Assembly: GCA_029547805.1 (NCBI GenBank)
Contig: JAKPOP010000028.1
Span: 17,507-81,506 of the forward strand
Reading direction: 5' to 3'
Origin: Deltaproteobacteria bacterium
GTDB taxonomy: Bacteria > Myxococcota_A > UBA9042 > DTJE01
Length of the DNA: 64,000 bases
Numbering within the stretch: the first letter of the stretch is position 1; each line of letters starts with the position of its first letter. Below the pieces are notes generated by a model. The model was not told the origin of the DNA. It searched no databases and worked only from the letters and a program-made list of their open reading frames with translations. The position numbers and the translations under genes were made by a program. Below, one piece after another: positions 61,401 through 64,000 of this stretch.

Positions 61401-62062
61401 TCGGCCTCCGGAAAGAAGTCCGTCCCGGCCAGGAGGTCCCATGCCACCACGAAGGGGATCTGGCCGTTGGCGACCCGGATGTTCACGTCCAGTTCGGAAC
61501 TCGACTCCACGTCCGTGCGGATCCGGGCCAGGCACTCCCGGGCGCGGTTCGCAGCCTCCGAATCTCCCAGCAGCCATGCCAGCACCGCCGCCGCCTGGGC
61601 CCGGACGCCGTTTCGCTGGTGGACCCCCGGCGACCACTCGGTCCCCAGGTCCTCCTCGCAGGCCGTCGCCGCCTGGTCCCGCATCCGGGTCAGCAGCCCG
61701 GCGAACAAGGGCTCCCCGAGGCGCCCGACCAGGCGTTCCCGGTCCTCGGGACCGACCCAGAGGAAGGGACGCGACGCCGGCCGCGGAAGCGGTCCCGGGT
61801 CCTCGACCCCCTCCTGGACGTCCCCCGGCTCCTCCCCCGGATCCCGGTCCCCGTCGGCCCCCGAGTCCTCCGGACCGGTCCCCTCCCCCGCGAGTTCCTC
61901 GGGGATCGCCTCCGGCCCTCCATCGGTCCCGGACGGGGTCTCCCCGGGAAGATCGGCCAGGGTCTCGGCCGGAAGGTCGGCTGGAGGGATCAGGCCTCCG
62001 CCCTCCGAACAGGAAAGCGCCAGCAGGGCACCGGCGGCGGCCAGACATCCCCATCGCCCCAT
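58487..62062 (-). CDS. Lipoprotein fusing a heparinase II/III-like lyase and a GH105-like hydrolase
   Basis: This 1191-residue protein has a lipobox (LLALSC, Cys at about 18) and an acidic linker to about 95. The first catalytic half is a heparinase II/III-like polysaccharide lyase: an alpha/alpha toroid, then a beta-sandwich with KTIHDHVDGLSFSLAAYG and YLLIDTGYHK near 505-530. The second half, about 860-1191, is a second toroid of the GH88/GH105 type: TLWLDSLWMVGVPLA near 970 with the catalytic Asp, and FWGRGNGWVLAAGAEYL near 1033. Lyases leave unsaturated uronyl ends and GH105 enzymes remove them, so the fusion could do both steps. Start follows GGGGAGG. Confidence 0.85.
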   Translation of the reverse strand: MGRWGCLAAAGALLALSCSEGGGLIPPADLPAETLADLPGETPSGTDGGPEAIPEELAGEGTGPEDSGADGDRDPGEEPGDVQEGVEDPGPLPRPASRPFLWVGPEDRERLVGRLGEPLFAGLLTRMRDQAATACEEDLGTEWSPGVHQRNGVRAQAAAVLAWLLGDSEAANRARECLARIRTDVESSSELDVNIRVANGQIPFVVAWDLLAGTDFFPEAEAAEARSRLVRINQAFYDRYVGDDFYRWTALVVTRNNHPIRTASAMGFTALAFPDAPGSQEILEFAVSELDDLFGPRGLYLQPDGVVSEEPFYFGFGAPPALAFFQAMRHVRAQDAVWRDRWWFRRCITHNEADPWGAIPCREDEPFLWADPLDPPGANPHSDLFWKAWDWSLDHRMPSGFRSPTGDGAMRTQNASLWLAALSGRGRHAWDGTHAPGQTVEMTRGLDLTAMHLLALPGDPTPVEPWWTTAFRTTSGHATLRSGWDPDARWILVLGESGNARKTIHDHVDGLSFSLAAYGEYLLIDTGYHKPNPMDNALTAQAGSHNLLLIDGQGAPPKGYLNDFGDTDATMGHAVDGARLDTVEVSQEFQGTRIRRSVWLVRDRYAVVADALQTDRAEARDHAFRVHGWAGHGSGGQVEWQPTGVTFQRERAGVQVALASTAGDPAIQEPDYVPGRPPHVHDILDGPGDHTVMDGVVRDRAPGFLAVLAPWKIGAEPGALEAPLVVTRLASGDGAAAFLVGHSRGTDLLWAREDGAAGRIEAGGHIIETDARLLLLGLDDDLLGMSRGTWVRRDGREIPLQGARRTGESPADSVTVLDPPWDACGLPVADSLDCFRERRDVRSDSVRLALEIARRQMARVSADRLSWDWGPAVMLTAFAELHRATGDPDLLAYLRTWMDRHLQGGHDMLSSDTASPVTVALHLWQVTGEARYRAVVDEFLDYIEEECLRSPEGGLNHLGVNDLLGVTLWLDSLWMVGVPLARLGNVPEYREAGGNGGPLAEAGRQFRVFADLLQDESGLLRHAEGWALPQDPDVFWGRGNGWVLAAGAEYLRQVRLAGAWDDRVQEVLRRLAAAVRAWQDPATGLWWTVLNRPGETYLETSAAALLAFGMARAWRFGMLGDEVLPAIRAAMDGVLTRIRMDPDGPVVTGTSGPTTAGTFAQYAAVPQADDIPYGIGAVVLALLETSGLPLP

Positions 62063-62126
62063 CGGGACCTCCCCGTCCTGTCCAGGGCACGATACCGCAG
62101 CCGCCGGCCTCGGGCCAGGGGCGATG

Positions 62127-63347
62127 TCATCCTCGAAGATCGGCGAGGACCCCCTGGGCGGAAAGCCCGCCATGGAACAGCGGGAAGTCCAGGGCCGTGG
62201 GAAGGTCCAGGGCCTCCCGGTACGCCGGCGAGGGGCAGACCACCAGGACTCGCCAGCCGGCCCAGCCGGTCCGGATCGTCCGGCCCAGTCGCCGGAAGAA
62301 CTCCAGGGGGTCCGGGAGTCCCAGGCGAAGACCATAGGGAGGGTTCAGGCACAGGAGTCCCGGTGCCAGGTCCGGCGGAGGACGCCAGGCCAGGAAGTCC
62401 CCCGTCACCAGGGCCACGTCCCCGGCGACTCCCGCCCGTTCCAGATGCTCCCGGGCCCCCTCGACGGCCTCGGGGGATCGGTCGATGGCCACGAACCGCG
62501 ATCGGGCCGCCGGGAGCGCCCGGGCCAGCCGCTCCTGGCGCAGATGCCGGAAGGCGGCGGGCCGGAACGAGGGCCAGGCCTGGAAGGCAAACGCCCGCCC
62601 CCGCCCCGGGGGCAGGCCCCGATCCCACGCGGCCGCCTCGGCGGTGAACGGGGCGTCCCCGGCGAAGCCCTCCACCAGGGTCTGGCCGGGAGCCCAGCCG
62701 GCCCGGCGGAGCAGCCCCTGGGCCAGGGTCTCCCGGAGGGGGGCCTCCGAGACCCGGATCCGCAGGCCTCGCCGGTGAAGCGGCTCCCCGGCCAGATCCA
62801 GCATGAGCGTGAGCCGGTTCTCCTCCAGGCGAGCCAGCAGGGTGCTTCCCAGCGGGACTCTCCGGGGGTCGTCCCGATCCTCGGCATCAGGTCCGGCGTC
62901 CCACCGGCGAGGGCCAGGCCAACCCAGGTCCCGGAAGCGTCGGTCCACCGCGTCCCAGACCACCCGCTCCAGGAAGCCGCTGCCGAACAGCCGGGACCGG
63001 CGATTCGTCCCCTGGACCCGCAGGGGAGCCTCCCGGGGAAGCCAGGCCTCCCAGGGGACGCCCAGGGCGAGTCGGAAGACCGCCTCGGGGGCACCGGCCC
63101 TCCCGGAGGCCACCTCCACCCGCACCCGGTTCACCAGGGAGAGCACCAGGCAGGCCCGCCACCCGTCCTCCAGTCGGCCGGACCAGACCAGCGTCCCGGT
63201 CCCGACGACCTGGGGTTCCCCCAGTCCCTGCTCCCGAGCGTCGGACCGGGCCTCCTCCTCGAACCCCGGCGGGCAGGTCAGGTGGAACTGGTGCAGGGGT
63301 CCCTGGACTCGCTGCCGGACCCGTCGCCGCCAGGCCTCCTCGGTCAT
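62127..63347 (-). CDS. THUMP-containing class I RNA methyltransferase (RlmL-like)
   Basis: A 406-residue protein of the RlmL/UPF0020 family, which makes N2-methylguanosine in 23S rRNA (G2445 for RlmL). The N-terminus LTCPPGFEEEARSDAREQG and the following region fit the THUMP RNA-binding part. The catalytic domain has FVAIDRSPEAVEGAREHLERAG and the N6/N2-amino methylase motif NPPYGLRLG. The second (RlmK) half of the E. coli fusion is absent, as in many bacteria. A tRNA target cannot be excluded. Its ATG overlaps the histidine kinase stop (ATGA). Confidence 0.85.
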   Translation of the reverse strand: MTEEAWRRRVRQRVQGPLHQFHLTCPPGFEEEARSDAREQGLGEPQVVGTGTLVWSGRLEDGWRACLVLSLVNRVRVEVASGRAGAPEAVFRLALGVPWEAWLPREAPLRVQGTNRRSRLFGSGFLERVVWDAVDRRFRDLGWPGPRRWDAGPDAEDRDDPRRVPLGSTLLARLEENRLTLMLDLAGEPLHRRGLRIRVSEAPLRETLAQGLLRRAGWAPGQTLVEGFAGDAPFTAEAAAWDRGLPPGRGRAFAFQAWPSFRPAAFRHLRQERLARALPAARSRFVAIDRSPEAVEGAREHLERAGVAGDVALVTGDFLAWRPPPDLAPGLLCLNPPYGLRLGLPDPLEFFRRLGRTIRTGWAGWRVLVVCPSPAYREALDLPTALDFPLFHGGLSAQGVLADLRG

Positions 63348-64000
63348 CCGGGTCCCCCGCCGGGGACCGGCGTCCGGGGCAGGCTCACGGTGAAGGTCGA
63401 TCCCTCCCCGGGGGTGCTGGCCACCGTGACCTCGCCACCATAGAGATGGGCCAGACGCCGGACGATGGACAGGCCGAGTCCGCTGCCCTCGATCATCCGG
63501 GTCTTCTCATTCTTGATCCGGACGAACTCCCCGAACAGCCTGGAGCACTCCTCCGGGGTCATGCCGATGCCCGTGTCCGCCACCGTGATCACCACCTCGT
63601 TCCCCCGATCCTCGAGGCCCACGTCCACCCGCCCCTGGTCCCGGTTGTACTTCACCGCGTTGGACAGCAGGTTGTTCAGAATCAACTCCACCTCGCCCGC
63701 GTCGGCCCGGAAGGGCACCGGGCCCTCGCCGTGCATCGCCACGACGATTCCCCGGGCCTGGGCCAGTTCCCGGGCGCCCTCGACGCAGCCCCGAACCACC
63801 TCCCGGAGGTCGAGGTCCACCAGGTTCCGGGCCTTCCTCCCCGACTCGATCCGCGTCAGGTCCAGCAGGTCCGAGATGAGTTTCCGCATGCCGTCCAGCC
63901 GGACCAGGGCCCGCTCGATGGGCCGGTCGTAGGCCGACAGGTCATCGCCCAGGACCCGGTCCTGCATCATCCGGAGGTAGTTCTTGATGGCCGCGGTGGG
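63344..64000 (-). CDS. Histidine kinase, C-terminal part (5' end outside window)
   Basis: The frame is open to the right edge. The visible 218 residues start just after the phosphorylated His region (TAAIKNYLRMMQD). The rest of the dimerisation helix (ISDLLDLTRIESG) and a complete HATPase domain follow: N box LILNNLLSNAVKYNRD, G1 VADTGIGMT, and G2 GSGLGLSIVRRLAHLYGG. Sensor domains and the His itself lie outside. The partner response regulator is not visible. Confidence 0.93.
   Translation of the reverse strand, partial: PTAAIKNYLRMMQDRVLGDDLSAYDRPIERALVRLDGMRKLISDLLDLTRIESGRKARNLVDLDLREVVRGCVEGARELAQARGIVVAMHGEGPVPFRADAGEVELILNNLLSNAVKYNRDQGRVDVGLEDRGNEVVITVADTGIGMTPEECSRLFGEFVRIKNEKTRMIEGSGLGLSIVRRLAHLYGGEVTVASTPGEGSTFTVSLPRTPVPGGGPG

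Noticed and set aside
55268..62647. Open frame of 2459 codons on the plus strand
   Set aside because: It is antisense to the S41 protease, lyase fusion and methyltransferase genes. Composition is Pro/Gly/Arg/His-rich without domains, as expected from third-position G/C on the opposite strand.

Overview
This is a high-GC, densely coding chromosomal segment that looks like a deltaproteobacterium in the broad sense, most likely Myxococcota-like. The assignment is an inference. It rests on eukaryote-type Ser/Thr kinases, several PEGA-domain proteins, a type IV pilus secretin, large Cys-repeat lipoproteins with Asp-rich linkers, and a TatD-radical SAM fusion. No rRNA, tRNA, CRISPR array, insertion sequence or phage module is visible. 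The window carries 45 protein genes, two of them cut by its edges. There is one gene-free gap longer than 300 bases (37106-37574).

Layout, left half. 1-5.2 kb: the tail of a B12-binding radical SAM protein, a SpoT-like HD hydrolase, a GAF-GGDEF diguanylate cyclase and an outer-membrane protein. 5.2-8 kb: a leftward operon (small protein, TPR protein, rsmD, coaD). 8.1-10.1 kb: hemE-hemH. 10.1-14.8 kb: a leftward run of a tandem Sm/Hfq-like protein, priA, aroB and a SlyD-like isomerase. 14.9-20.1 kb: a membrane protein, a TPR/beta-helix protein, a Ser/Thr kinase and a lipoprotein aldose epimerase. 20.2-27.4 kb: a GH5 endoglycoceramidase-like lipoprotein, a probable PPi-type PEP carboxykinase of 1149 residues, and a polytopic membrane protein. 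27.6-33.0 kb: a seven-gene leftward operon (ribH, nusB, M17 N-domain protein, pyrF, rlmB, radical SAM, aminotransferase) in which five of six junctions are 4-base stop/start overlaps.

Layout, right half. 33.3-37.1 kb: a TPR-kinase, an unknown charged protein and a HisC-like aminotransferase. 37.5-43.4 kb: a giant PilQ-like secretin (1678 residues) with about 900 residues of coiled coil between two AMIN domains, coupled to a lipoprotein gene. 43.7-51.5 kb: a PEGA protein, two Cys-repeat lipoproteins and a long-chain acyl-CoA ligase. 51.6-58.3 kb: a ComEA-like HhH protein, the TatD-radical SAM fusion, a PSP1 protein, a TPR-PEGA protein and an S41 protease with extra C-terminal domains. 58.5-64 kb: a lipoprotein fusing a heparinase-like lyase to a GH105-like hydrolase, a THUMP methyltransferase and the C-terminal part of a histidine kinase.

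Two themes run through the window. One is housekeeping (haem, riboflavin, pyrimidine, shikimate and CoA synthesis, rRNA methylation, replication restart) in tight operons. The other is a large cell-envelope set: lipoproteins with acidic linkers, secreted carbohydrate-active enzymes, PEGA and TPR proteins, and the secretin. Sigma-70-like promoters with 17-18 base spacers can be read in several divergent gaps. Convergent gene pairs mostly end within 6-54 bases of each other, with no obvious intrinsic terminators. All family assignments come from reading motifs by eye; no database search was run.
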